Of a DNA stretch of 53,577 nt, positions 34,454-46,100 are shown piece by piece. Source of the stretch: an uncultured Mollicutes bacterium (lineage in GTDB: Bacteria; Bacillota_I; Bacilli_A; RFN20; CAG-826); the NCBI GenBank assembly GCA_900542595.1, contig UQOB01000002.1, positions 1 through 53,577 on the forward strand, written 5' to 3'. The position numbers and the translations under genes are program-made. Every line of letters starts with the position of its first letter. Within the stretch, counting starts at the first letter, position 1. A model generated the notes under the pieces. The model was given only the letters and a program-made list of their open reading frames with translations, searched no databases and was not told where the DNA came from.

Positions 34454-36779
34454 CGTCTTCTTCCTCCGCGTTTATTTCATCACTATCGACAATATTCGGG
34501 TCACTGGTAATTTGTTTCGTTTTATAGCAAATGCCGTTATAAGGACAATATTTACAGGCTTCTTTATTATCTGGTTTAATTGGGAAATCGCCAGCATTTC
34601 TCTTTTTAGAAGCATCTCGAACAAAACCTTCGGCTTTAAGAGCAATATTTTTTAGAAAGTCTGAATTTCTAGCGTTTGAATTAGCATAAAAACCCTTTTT
34701 CGAATAACGGGATTTTTTAACAATATCAAGCTTATTAGTTAACTGATCAAAAGCTAATAAGTCATTAAGGAAAGGACCAGAAAGCATCGAACTATCTTTC
34801 TGCAGTGCAATCGTTTCATCTACATCTAATAAACCTTTCACCGCTTTGATGGAGGCAATATACGCCCCTTGAAAAGTAAGGTTTTCAAATGTTTCGTCCT
34901 TTTCACTCAGAAAATAATAGAGAGGCAATTGCAAGGAGCGTCCTTTTTCAAGTTCTTTATATGAAAACCCGGCATCACCGGTTTTAAAGTCTAGGATGGA
35001 ATAATATCTACCATAAGTAATAACAAGGTCAACTCTTCCGCCTAAAGAGAGTTTTTCATCAAACTCATAGGCAAAATCACGTTCATGGTCAAAATGAGAA
35101 TTTGCGATGGCTTTGAAGGCTTCACGATATTTATCAAAACTAATCTTTAAATGTTGAAATTCATTTTCAATTAACGCTTCTTCTAATTTGGTTAATGGTG
35201 GTTTTTGGCTTTCGTTATTTTTAATCGCTCTTGCTTTTAAGGTTTCAAAGTCTTCTGTTCCCTCTACTCCTTCAAAAATTTCATGAGCGAGTGTTCCATA
35301 ATACGTATGCATCGTGTCTTCATAGGTAGATAGACTCAAAATATAGGAACAGTAATATTGGAAGGGGCAAGCATAATATTTATCCAGCGAACTATAAGAA
35401 AACTTAACCGGTTGGTTTTGGTAACCTGCATTAAAGGATTGGTAAACAGGTAAATAATCGGTGTTTTCAGGGAAACGATCACCCTTAAACCTAATGTAGT
35501 CATCATTAGCGGTCCCGTAGTTATGTTTATCGTCCAAGGCTGCTCGATGAAAATAATTATCGTGAGATTGGCTGAGATTAGTGTCATCCATCGATGCCTG
35601 CTTAAGGTCTTTCTTACTAGTCCCAAAGTACGTGGAAGGTTCGGTCTTCTTGCCTCCCACCGAGTTTGAAAAAGAAATAAAAAGATGATTGTTCTTGATG
35701 AATAAACGTTCTCTTTCCTTTTGCTCCCGTTCTTTCCAAATATTATCCATATAGCCGAGAGCGATTAGATCCTCATCTTCTAAAAAGAGTTCGGCAGAAT
35801 GACCTTTAGGGAAGGACGAAAGGTTGAAATTTAAGAAATAGCCATCTTTACCCTGATATTCATTCGGGGAAGATAGAAGCTCCAATTCCGTTTCATAATG
35901 AATAACAGGTTTACTTATATTCTTAACTGCTTGATCTAAAAGCGATAATTCTTGTTCTTTATTTTCAAAAATCCCTTTAAATCTCAAATATAAAGATTGA
36001 ATTTTCGATATTTCATCAGCGGAATACCCTTCTTTTATTAGAACATCAAAAGGATTTTCTTCTGTTAAAAATAAGGCTCTAAATCTCTTGTAGGTTCCAC
36101 TTCCAAATAGGGAGATGGGCGAAGGGACAGCAATTGGTAAATTACCAAAATCTTTAGCTAAAAATTTTAAGGAAGGGTAATAATTATCATCCGCCCCATA
36201 GATAAAACATTTCTTAAGATAGTCTTTATCCTCTGATGCTTTCCTCGCAATTTCATTGAGGATATAACGGCATTCATCGCCGGGTTCATCAAAGACATAA
36301 ATCGTAGGTTTAAAGTCATCCTCTACCGGTTGTTCAAGGTAAACATGCGGTTCGTTTGTAATTCCATGCTTTTTAAGGAACCCTTTGATCGGAGTCGCAT
36401 CAAAATAACCAGCGATAACAATAGAACGACTATATTCTTCGAGGAGATTATCTTTGATATCCAAAAGATGTTCTTTTAAGAATTCTTCTTGCCAGGTTTT
36501 TAACTTATCAAATTTCGCTTTAGTTGTTTCTTTAAGGTGGGGGCTTTTAATGGCCTTGACGTACGCGAGAGCTAAGTTATAATCTTCCCCTTTTTTAAGG
36601 ATTTCTCTCAGCACCCGGTCATCAGCTTGATAGAAAAAATCATCGATGACATCTTCAAAAGACTTTAAAGAAAAAGCGAGATGAGGATTTGTTCTCCTCA
36701 TCGCTAAATAGCCTTTAAAGTTACTCCTCGGAGTGATAATTAAAGGATTTTTATACTGCTTGATGTCGTCGATTTTCAC
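34440..36779 (-). CDS. addB: ATP-dependent helicase/nuclease subunit B, shortened
   Basis: Second subunit of AddAB. 779 aa against about 1160 in Bacillus. The C-terminal nuclease is intact: GRVDLVITYGRYYSILDFKTGDAG with the Asp and Lys of the active site, and the four Fe-S cysteines, one in YACPFQ near residue 475 and three in CKYCPYNGIC near 745. The N-terminus reads PLIITPRSNFKGYLA and has no GxxGSGKT Walker A loop, so it probably does not bind ATP. Chi recognition cannot be inferred. Confidence 0.9.
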   Translation of the reverse strand: MKIDDIKQYKNPLIITPRSNFKGYLAMRRTNPHLAFSLKSFEDVIDDFFYQADDRVLREILKKGEDYNLALAYVKAIKSPHLKETTKAKFDKLKTWQEEFLKEHLLDIKDNLLEEYSRSIVIAGYFDATPIKGFLKKHGITNEPHVYLEQPVEDDFKPTIYVFDEPGDECRYILNEIARKASEDKDYLKKCFIYGADDNYYPSLKFLAKDFGNLPIAVPSPISLFGSGTYKRFRALFLTEENPFDVLIKEGYSADEISKIQSLYLRFKGIFENKEQELSLLDQAVKNISKPVIHYETELELLSSPNEYQGKDGYFLNFNLSSFPKGHSAELFLEDEDLIALGYMDNIWKEREQKERERLFIKNNHLFISFSNSVGGKKTEPSTYFGTSKKDLKQASMDDTNLSQSHDNYFHRAALDDKHNYGTANDDYIRFKGDRFPENTDYLPVYQSFNAGYQNQPVKFSYSSLDKYYACPFQYYCSYILSLSTYEDTMHTYYGTLAHEIFEGVEGTEDFETLKARAIKNNESQKPPLTKLEEALIENEFQHLKISFDKYREAFKAIANSHFDHERDFAYEFDEKLSLGGRVDLVITYGRYYSILDFKTGDAGFSYKELEKGRSLQLPLYYFLSEKDETFENLTFQGAYIASIKAVKGLLDVDETIALQKDSSMLSGPFLNDLLAFDQLTNKLDIVKKSRYSKKGFYANSNARNSDFLKNIALKAEGFVRDASKKRNAGDFPIKPDNKEACKYCPYNGICYKTKQITSDPNIVDSDEINAEEEDDGMD

Positions 36780-36809
36780 GAGGCAATTTTACAACGTAAA
36801 GGACTTTAA

Positions 36810-38294
36810 TTAAATATCTTTTGTCTTAAACGCTCGGGTCGCTTTCACCGCGGTTTTCCAACCACGATATTTCTTTTCTCTCGTTTCTTTATCGAGTTTC
36901 GGGGTAAAGATATTTTCTTTCCGGCTCGCGATTAAGCTTTCAAGGTCATCGAAGAAGTGTGTATAGATGCTGGCGAGATAAGCCGCTCCGAGAGCGGTTG
37001 TTTCTTTTTCGGTTTGGACCCCGACTTTCACCCCTAAAATATCGCTTTGGAATTGCATCAAAAGATTATTTTGGCTCGCTCCCCCATCGGCTTTAAGAAC
37101 CTTTAGTTTGAGCTTAGCTTCTTTTTTCATAATGTCGAAGACGTCACGACTTTGATAGGCGATGCTTTCGAGAGCCGCTCGGGTGATATGGTGGCGGCTG
37201 ACGCCTCTTGTTAAACCAACAATCGCTCCCCTCGCTTCTTCATCCCAATAAGGTGTTCCAAGCCCGGTAAAACTCGGGACAAAGTAGATGCCGTTACTAT
37301 CGCTCACCTTATTAGCGTGCATCTCGCTGTCACTGCTGCTTTTGATCCAGCCTAATTGGTCACGGACGTATTGAACGACCGCACCCCCGATAAAGACACT
37401 ACCTTCTAAAGCGTAAGTTACTTGCCCATTAATTTTCCAAGCGACAGTCGAAAGTAAACCATGCTTACTATCCACCACTTTATCCCCGGTATTCATCAGC
37501 ATAAAGCAACCGGTGCCGTAGGTGTTTTTGCTGTCCCCTTCTTTAAAGCAACCTTCCCCGAATAAAGCAGCTTGTTGGTCACCGGCTACCCCGGTGATGA
37601 TGAGGTCATGGTTAAAGAAATCAGCGTGACCAAACATGTCAACATTTTCTTTGATTTCCGGAAGCATGGCTCTCGGAATATTGAAGAGTTTTAAAAGCTC
37701 ATCATCCCAAGTGAGAGTGTGGATATTAAATAACAATGTTCTTGAAGCGTTCGTGATATCGGTGACGTGAGATTTTCCCTTCGTCATCCGGTAAATTAAG
37801 AAAGTTTCGACCGTTCCAAAAAGGAGTTCGCCGGCTTCCGCTCGGGCTTGGAAGGTCGGGTCTTGTTCTAAGATATAACGAATCTTACTAGCGCTAAAAT
37901 AGGGGTCTAATCTAAGACCAGTTTTGGCTTTTAAGAAGTCCTCGTACTTTTCATAACGCTTAACGACTTCTAAAGAATCTCTTCCCTGCCACACGATAGC
38001 GGGAAAGACCGCTTTCCCCGTCGCTTTTTCAAAGACAATCGTGGTTTCTCTTTGAGTCGCGATCCCTAAACAAGCGATATCGGAAAACGAAACATTACTT
38101 CTAATCAATACATCATTGATGACATCGACCACCGAGATCCAGATTTCTTCCGGGTCTTGCCGGACAAAGCCCGGAGCAGGGAAAGTGCAATGTACTTCCC
38201 TTTGGGCCTTTTGAATGACCTTACCGGTTTTATCCACGAGTATCGCTCGCGTGGAGGTCGTTCCTTGGTCGATGCTCAAGATGTAAGATTTCAT
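36810..38294 (-). CDS. glpK: Glycerol kinase
   Basis: Phosphorylates glycerol to sn-glycerol-3-phosphate. 494 aa with SIDQGTTSTRAILVDK (phosphate-1 loop), ATQRETT with glycerol-contacting Arg/Glu, GVAGDQQAALFGEGCF containing the catalytic Asp, YGTGCF, and LKADGGASQNNLLMQ (adenosine site). RHHITRA at about residue 370 could be the PTS-phosphorylated His region (Firmicutes GlpK His232-like), but I cannot confirm alignment. It starts in a four-base overlap with the upstream peptidase gene; no glpF or glpD is nearby. Confidence 0.95.
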   Translation of the reverse strand: MKSYILSIDQGTTSTRAILVDKTGKVIQKAQREVHCTFPAPGFVRQDPEEIWISVVDVINDVLIRSNVSFSDIACLGIATQRETTIVFEKATGKAVFPAIVWQGRDSLEVVKRYEKYEDFLKAKTGLRLDPYFSASKIRYILEQDPTFQARAEAGELLFGTVETFLIYRMTKGKSHVTDITNASRTLLFNIHTLTWDDELLKLFNIPRAMLPEIKENVDMFGHADFFNHDLIITGVAGDQQAALFGEGCFKEGDSKNTYGTGCFMLMNTGDKVVDSKHGLLSTVAWKINGQVTYALEGSVFIGGAVVQYVRDQLGWIKSSSDSEMHANKVSDSNGIYFVPSFTGLGTPYWDEEARGAIVGLTRGVSRHHITRAALESIAYQSRDVFDIMKKEAKLKLKVLKADGGASQNNLLMQFQSDILGVKVGVQTEKETTALGAAYLASIYTHFFDDLESLIASRKENIFTPKLDKETREKKYRGWKTAVKATRAFKTKDI

Positions 38295-39583
38295 AAATGG
38301 CTCCGGCTCGCTAAAAGTTTTTCAATTTCTTCAGGTTCTTTCAAAATTTCTTTCGTTAAGACTTCACATCCGTCTTTGGTGATTAAAAGGTCATCTTCAA
38401 TTCTAATCCCAATTCCGAGATCTTCAAAGTAGAGCCCCGGTTCGTCGCTGATTACCATCCCTTCTTCTAATGGAAGTTCTTTGTATTTTCTATCGACCGG
38501 TGAAAGATAAGGATCATGGGTATCAAGGCCAATCATGTGGCTGACGTTATGGAAATAGACATTGACGATATCTTTCTTATCTTTTAAGAAGCCTTTTTCG
38601 ACGAGCCGTGTCGCTAAAAGCTCGATGGTCGCGTTCTGTAAGTCTTGAACTGTGATACCAGGCTTCGCTAAATTGATGACGAGTTTATTGGCTTCTAAAA
38701 CGATTTCATAGAGCGAACGTTGAACGGAGGTAAATTTTCCATTAATCGGGAAGGTTCTCGACACATCCGCGCAGTAGTACCCGCTTCTCGCTCCTAAGTC
38801 CATCAGGAGTAAATCCCCATCTTTTAAGGTATCTAAGGGAGTAGGATAGTGAAGAACAGTTCCGTGCATGCCGCTCGCCATGATAGTGTGGAAAGATAAG
38901 CCATGATAATGGTTTAAATCGTTGATCGTGTGGAAGAAGATATCCGCCATTTCGTATTCTTTCGCCCCCGGAATCATCTTGTTAATAGTTGCTAAAATGC
39001 CAAGTTTCGTAATTTTGATAGCTTTTCTAAATTCTTCGATTTCGGCTGGGGATTTTCTGAGTCTCAGAGTCGTGACTAAGGGATAAGCATCTTTAATCTT
39101 GAGGGACGGATATTTTTCGTGGAGACTAGCGATTAAATCTTTAACCGAATATTCCGATTTAATCTTGATTTCCCGATCAAAGTCAAAGTAGACATTATCG
39201 AGAACATCATACGAAGCAATTTCCGGATTTAAACAGCTTTCCAGTCTCGCTTCAAAAGCGGTATTTTCTAAGACATTATTGATACCCGAGATATCGCTCG
39301 CTTCTTTCGGGGTTAACCGTTTCCCGTACCATTTTTCTTTGTTCTTATCGAAGGGGGAGATGAAGAGGAAGGTTTTTCTTTCCCCGTACGCGTTTACCAT
39401 GAAGAGGACGCTATCTTCTTGCTCGATGCCGGTTAAATAGTAGAAGTTCCGGTTAACTTCAAAATCATAATCTTCATCCGCGCTTTTAACTTTACCAACG
39501 CCGGAGAAGAGAACTAAAAGACTATTGTCTTCCATCATCGAAAAGAGTTTTTCTCTTCGACTTTCGAATTCCTTTTTATTCAT
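38291..39583 (-). CDS. pepP: Xaa-Pro aminopeptidase, M24B family
   Basis: Removes an N-terminal residue before proline. 430 aa: an N-terminal AMP_N-type domain (RREKLFSMMEDNSLLVLFSG, FYYLTGIEQEDS) and the pita-bread fold with all five metal ligands: Asp twice in MDLGARSGYYCADVSRTF, His in HNVSHMIGLDTHDP, Glu in ISDEPGLYF and Glu in IRIEDDLLIT. The full-length aminopeptidase P form. Overlaps both neighbours by four bases. Confidence 0.93.
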   Translation of the reverse strand: MNKKEFESRREKLFSMMEDNSLLVLFSGVGKVKSADEDYDFEVNRNFYYLTGIEQEDSVLFMVNAYGERKTFLFISPFDKNKEKWYGKRLTPKEASDISGINNVLENTAFEARLESCLNPEIASYDVLDNVYFDFDREIKIKSEYSVKDLIASLHEKYPSLKIKDAYPLVTTLRLRKSPAEIEEFRKAIKITKLGILATINKMIPGAKEYEMADIFFHTINDLNHYHGLSFHTIMASGMHGTVLHYPTPLDTLKDGDLLLMDLGARSGYYCADVSRTFPINGKFTSVQRSLYEIVLEANKLVINLAKPGITVQDLQNATIELLATRLVEKGFLKDKKDIVNVYFHNVSHMIGLDTHDPYLSPVDRKYKELPLEEGMVISDEPGLYFEDLGIGIRIEDDLLITKDGCEVLTKEILKEPEEIEKLLASRSHL

Positions 39584-40194
39584 TTATTAAGCTCCTTTAA
39601 AATCATTTGGCTTTCTTTTTTTATCTCGATATTCAGGAGATAGTTTTTGATGAAAGCCTCTATAATGGTAACACTTCCGAGCAAGACAAGGTTTATCGAC
39701 ATACCAAAATTTTTATTGAGGACAGTGATACCTTCCCTTTCGATAATTTTCTCGATCTGGTTGTAGGTTTTGTAATCGATATCGAAGGTGATTTTTTCCC
39801 CTTCAATATAGACCCCATATTCCCCCTTCTTTAAGGCTAAAGATGCCGCGTCCCCGTACGTCCTTCTAAGGCGTGGGAGACCGAGCTTAATGCCGCCGTA
39901 AAAACGAATTACCGCTGCAAAAACCCCATAAACTTTTTCTTTTCTTAAAATATTGAGGATGGTGTAACCCCCGGAATTAGAGGGTTCTCCGTCTTGAGAA
40001 AAGCCCTCCTTTTCATCCAACACATAAGCATAGCAAAGGTGGTCCGCTTTCGGGTATTTGGCCTCGAAATCTTTGATAAACTTATCCACTTCTTCTTCCT
40101 TAGACAAAGGAAAAACGTGGGTAAAGAATTCAGAGTTTTCAAGGCAGATATAAGAAGTAACAGGTTTTAAAAGGTACCGCTTAGGACAGCTCAT
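39580..40194 (-). CDS. YigZ/IMPACT family protein
   Basis: 204 aa. The UPF0029 N-terminal domain is clear: FFTHVFPLSKEEEVDKFI, HLCYAYVLDE, FSQDGEPSNSGGYTIL and VIRFYGGIKLGLPRLRRTYGDAA; a C-terminal DUF1949-like region follows. IMPACT proteins bind translation factors or ribosomes in eukaryotes; the bacterial role is unclear. It overlaps the preceding giant gene by 14 bases. Confidence 0.9.
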   Translation of the reverse strand: MSCPKRYLLKPVTSYICLENSEFFTHVFPLSKEEEVDKFIKDFEAKYPKADHLCYAYVLDEKEGFSQDGEPSNSGGYTILNILRKEKVYGVFAAVIRFYGGIKLGLPRLRRTYGDAASLALKKGEYGVYIEGEKITFDIDYKTYNQIEKIIEREGITVLNKNFGMSINLVLLGSVTIIEAFIKNYLLNIEIKKESQMILKELNK

Positions 40195-43100
40195 AATTTA
40201 AGACGGATTTAAGAGTAGACCAACGGTTGGTTTCGTACTTCTGATTAAGGTCATACCAGACATCCCGGTGGTTATCTAATAACGGCATTCCGTTATAAGT
40301 CGAGCTTAAGAGGCTATCGAGATAGAGACTGTAGTAAAGAACAGTAGTGACTTCCACCGCATATTTACCATATCCATCGCCGATGAGACGGTCGAGGTCT
40401 CTTTGAAGAGTATCTAAATCGTCATTAGTGATGGTGATGATGCTCTTATTCGGCATTTTCTTAAGAGCCACATCGACTATCCGGTCAAGGTAACTCGCCA
40501 TCCATTCCGCGTCAGTAACGGTCATCGCGTCTTTCATAAAGTCAACGAAAGACATCTTGCCGTGGATGTGTTCAGGATTACTACACTGCTCGATCATTTC
40601 TAAACGATTCTTAAAAGGAACGATCACGTGAGAAGGTAAGTTCGCCGTATACACCCCGCTGACTAAGTAGGTGTAGTTCCGGTTAAACATACTGGTGAGA
40701 AGGTTACCCGCGATTGCTTGGGCGATGGTTCCATCATAATAGAGGCCTGTCGCATTCGCGCTTACGTTATTCAAGAGTAAGTTATGAAGGTTCTGCATCG
40801 CATCAGGACTACTATTAAAGAAATCAAAGTAATATCTCGGCGAATATTCACCCTTAGTAATTTGATTTTGGGTCATCGAAAGGACACCTAAGGAATCGTT
40901 AACCAAGAACTGCCCAATATCCGCAAGGTTGTCAAATAAATGTTTCATTTCGCGGTAATAAACGTCATGCCCATCGGCCGGGACAGTTTCCTTTTGATAA
41001 ACATCAGAGATACCGTTAAGAACATGTTCAATTGAGACATAATCATCACGTCTTAAGACATCACCCGAAACATTGAGATCAGCGTAGAAGGTTTTATCAA
41101 AATAATCCGCGAGATTAAGTTGAATCTGACGACTACTGCCGTAGCTCACACTTCCCGCTTGATTTAAGAGGTTATAAAGGAAGAGCGATTTAACTTGGAA
41201 AGTATTATCGGCCGCTTCGGTGATAACGTAAGAACCATTATCCCCTAACGCGTAATTTTCGCCTTCAAAGAAGCCGCCTTCATAGTTGATGAAATGGAGG
41301 AGGTTTCCAAGCCGGCTGGCTCCGGTTTCCGCGTTGCTAAACATTTCTTGGACTAAGTTTTCACTTAAGGCGGTGTAACTGTTAGTGCTATCGTCCCAGA
41401 GAACGTTGATGGCTAAAGTAATGGCTGGGATACCGCTATCTTGGTATTGTTGTTGGTTGAGTAAATAATTTGCCCCATTATGAGCTTGCCCATCGACAGT
41501 TAAAACAGTGTAATCATTGAACTTCAAGCTATTGTTCAGGAGCTTATCCGTTTCGTAGCCGACGGCTGGACTTACGATATCGAGAGCGTTAAATTTATAA
41601 AGCACATTAGAAAGAACCGTTGGGTTTAAAGTATTGAAGTTAATGGTGTCGAAATCTATCCCTTCCCCATATAAGTCTTGATTTAAAAGATAGCTGAAAA
41701 TCCCTTCTTCCGGATTGAATAAGTTATGGATTTCATCGGTCCATTTACCCGCGTGCATCGAGGCTAATGTCCCGTCTGACATCCCTTTGATTCGGCTATG
41801 GAGGTTAAGCTGATAAGTAGCGGCTTCGTCGATGGAAGCGTTGTACGCTCTTTGAGCGAGACCAGTCTTGTCATAAAGCATGTACATGACTTGTTCAAAG
41901 ACCGTCATATCGTCCGGTGCACCGAGCGAAGTGATGGTTGAGCTCGGATTTCTCGCTCCGGCCCCGTGGAAAACTTCACTTTCTAAAAGGCTATCGAAGA
42001 GGTTTTCAAAAACGCTTAAGTCATCGAGACTAATCGCCGTTCCAGTCGTGAAGTTACTGAAGAGAGTGCTGCTATCATAGATTAAATAAATGGCTCTACT
42101 TAAATTAGTGATTTCGCTAGCGGGATAGGCCGCTTCATAATCCGGATGGAGAGGATCCATATAATAAACGAAGAAAGAATTGGCTTGTTTTAAGTTGATG
42201 TCACTCGCTAAGAGGTCACTGTTATTAGCGATGGCGTCATCGATAATGTTCGGGAGCAAATCTTTCGTGAGTTCGCAATCATTGACCGCGCTCAATAAGG
42301 AGTTGATATCCGCTTCTTCTAAGGCGCTTAAATCACCATTAGTAATAGCACTTTCTAAAGTCGGATCAGCTAAGAGTTCAATGATGGATTTTAAGGAATC
42401 AGTTTCCCCGTTGATAATCGGTTCATTGATATCGGTGACAGTGAAGGCAGGAGAAATTTCTCCGAACAATTTTGTCGCGTAATACACTGCTTTTTCATTG
42501 CTATTAGTGTAATAGCCTTCACTTATCGCATGAGCATCTTTATCGCTATTTTCACTGAAGTAATACTTACCTAACGACGGGTTAGAGAAGATGAGTTGAT
42601 AGGTGTCTTGGAAAACCGTCATGCTTTTCCCTTCAATTTTCGAGTTGAAGATGTGGCTATTAGCTAAATAGCTTAAGAGGTTAGTGACTTGGCCAGAGGG
42701 GATATCAGCGAGTTGGAAGTTATTGAAATCTATCGTCCCCATCGTCATCGCTTCTTTAAAGATATAAGAAAGGGTGCGGATTTCGTCTTTCCCGTACGGG
42801 GCATCGCCATTATAGTGGACGTTCGCTAAGGTTAAATCGAGACCACTTAAGTTATTGCCAATGGTGGAAATCGCTTCATCGATCTTTAAAGGTAATGCTC
42901 GATAAAGGGTGGTACTGTTATTAATGGAGTCAAGGATATTTTCTAAGGTCACCCGGCTTTCTTCCGGATCCCCTTCAAAGAAATTAGCGATATCAAAATC
43001 CGCTAAATCAAGAGAAGCATTTTGCGCTTCTCTTAAGGCTCCTAAGATGTTATGGATTTCGTTGTCCCAGCAGACAAACCGATCATCAGCTGTTACTGCG

Positions 43101-46100
43101 GGTTTGGTAACTTCTTTGACGTAACCTTCAATTTCCGAAACCGGGGTGGTGCCGTAAATACCGCTTTCACTTAAGAGCGCCGCGTATTCTTTTTCAAAAG
43201 CGCTTAAGGTTTCAGTGGATCCCTCTTCAACCGTATTGAAAACATAGCTATTAGCGAAGCTGTTGAGGAAGGGCTCTAAGGTGTAATCGACATTGATTTC
43301 GGTGATGTTGAAATTCATATCGATGTTGCCGTTTTCATCGATGAAACCATAGACAGGGTCATGGATGACATCGACGATATTTATTAAGTTTTCAATTTCA
43401 TGAACAGTGACATCATTATCGGCGGTCCAGAGAATCTTATCATTGATGCCGCTGAAGCTTTCAAAGCCGTTTTTAGTGAGAGCGGTCGCCAGTTGACTGA
43501 AGGTATTCGGTATTAAAAGGTTATGGAAAATGGCGCTTTCGTTACTGCTTAAAAGTAAGTCTTCTAAGGAAGACGGGTTAATAGCGGACAAATCTAAATC
43601 CTCGGTCATATCGCCGAGTCCCTTGAGTTGGAAGGAATGGACGATGTCGACTAAAATATCCGCTTGATGCGGCCATTCTTCACGGGTGATGCTATTGATG
43701 TTATTTTCTAAGGTATTGTAGGTGGTTGCCCCTTCATCGCCGAGATACTTCGCAATCGATTTGTTTCCTTCCGCGTTATTGATAAATAAGTCGGAAATGA
43801 AACCATTAAATAAGTATTCATTATCTTCGGTGAGGAAGATGCTACTTTGCGATAAGGATTCAATGATGTTGCCCACCGCTTGAGCGTCGCTATTGAAGAC
43901 ATCGATGTTATTTAAATCACCAATTTCACCAGCGGATCTGATGATGATGTTGAGGTTCTTCCCTTCATCCGCCCAACTCTTGACGTTTTCAAAGCTGATG
44001 CGGCAATCGACATCTTTAAAGATATCCATGGTGAGAATCTTATCGTCGAGCATTCCGGCTAAGGCAATCTTCATAATGCCGGAGTTATCGACGCGGCTAA
44101 AGAGAGTTTCGAAGTTAATGCTTTCTAAGGCGCTGAAATCAAGAGTATCGCTATTGATGACGCTAAGGACGTCGCTATCAGCGACATCGACGAAGACATC
44201 GACGAAGCTACTGACTTCTAAGCTCGCATTGAAATCTGGACTCACAATATAGCTATGAATGCGGTCGGCGATTTCTTCATTGAATAAGTCTTTTACTAAG
44301 AAATCAAAGATCGATGCAAAGTTATAGTTCTTGACCCCATCGATTTCGCTATTTAATAGAGGATTAGTGGCAAAGAGAGTTAAGAAGGATTTTAAATCAT
44401 CGGAATAAGAGGCAAGTTCACTGACAAAGTTACTTAAAGAAGCGGAGTTACTTAAATCGGTAGAAATACCGCTCATCATAAAGGTGACAAAGTCTTGGCT
44501 TTGGTTATAGGTGACGATGATATCCGCTAAACTATTACCGATATCGAGATCAGGATCACTGAAGTCAAATTTCAAATCGAAATCTAAATCTTTTAATATT
44601 CCATTTTCACCGGTTAAAAGTTGATCGAAAGCCTGCGGCATGATGGTTCTGGCGATGACGGAATCATCCAGTTTTCTTAAAGCGGCGGTAAAGGCATCCA
44701 TCAAGCCTTCATCCGCTCCTAAATATTGACCGGTCGGATCAAAATAGAAGCCCGGCATCGTCTTGAGGTTAACAAAGAAATTCTTACCTTCAGGGACACT
44801 CACAAAAGCATTAATCACCCCGAATAAAGAATGGAATTCACTCTTCATCCGGCTAATTTGCCCGGTGAAATCCGTTTCGGTATCTTTCTTTAAAAGAGTA
44901 TTTCTAATTTCCGATAAATCGAGGTTAAAACTAAGCCCACCTTCCGAACCTTGGCCCATATCGCCTAAGAATTTATCGGCTAAATCAAGGATTTCGTTCC
45001 AGCCGTAGTTGATGAAAACGCTGTCGAGGAGACCGAGGTTTTCATAGGGATCAGCTGTTTCTTCCCCTTCTTCGGTTGTTTCAACTTGCGGCGCTGCCGC
45101 TACTTGTTTCCCGGTGAAAATCATCTCCGCTTCCGCTGGGTGATCAGCGATAAGTTCCAACAGTTTATCCATCCGGATAACGAGGCCCGCTTCATCTTGA
45201 GTGACAAATTGCACTAAGAAGGCTGGGTCAAGAGTGATGAACTTGATTAAGGAACTATAGACGAGCGAAACTTCATGTCCCCACTTCATATCCTTATATG
45301 TACCAGGGATATAATCCGGGTACCCATTATTATCGGCATCGATATCTTCCGGAAGAGGCGGGAAGAAACCGGCCGCATCAGAGAGACCAATTTGACTGCC
45401 TTCTATTGGCTGTTCTTTGGAAGCTTTGAAAGCGAGGTTTAAAGTCACCGCTTCGATCATCGTATCAAAGAACTTCATTTCTTCTTTATCTAATGATTCA
45501 AAGATATCGATAAAGGTCGTATAGAATTGATCTGATAAAGTCGTTTGAATGAGTTGATCGTTTTGAATTAAGTTACCTTGATCATCGGTCAATTCATCGA
45601 GGTAACCCGATTGAATGACGGAATCATAGATATCGATTAAATCATCGATGGTTGCGGTGTAATTGAAATCCTTCATGTAGTCGATTCCGGTGTCGACTTT
45701 CACATATTCCGCAATCATCGGGAGATTGACGGCAATCGTCACGGCGCTCGGAAGGATAGAAGAAACTAAAGAGCTATTGTTTAAGGCCCTTAAGGTTAAG
45801 GGAGCTAAGGACGATGTCACAAAGGAAATTAAGGCAGTTTCTTGGACCCCTGCTTTTCCGATGATACCGGATTGGACGATATAGTTTCCCGCTTCTACGA
45901 AATTAGAAAGTTCATTGAGGAAGCCCGCGGACACTCCACCGGTTTCAATATTGGTTAAGAAATCGATGAGAACAGTGTCAAACGTCTTTCCATCCGCGTT
46001 TCTCGACCAGTTAAAGAAAGCTTGAGCAAAGATTGATTCATCGTAGGTTTTTAAGAGTTGATCGAGGTCATTGTAGAAATCATTATCGACCGTTTTTAAC

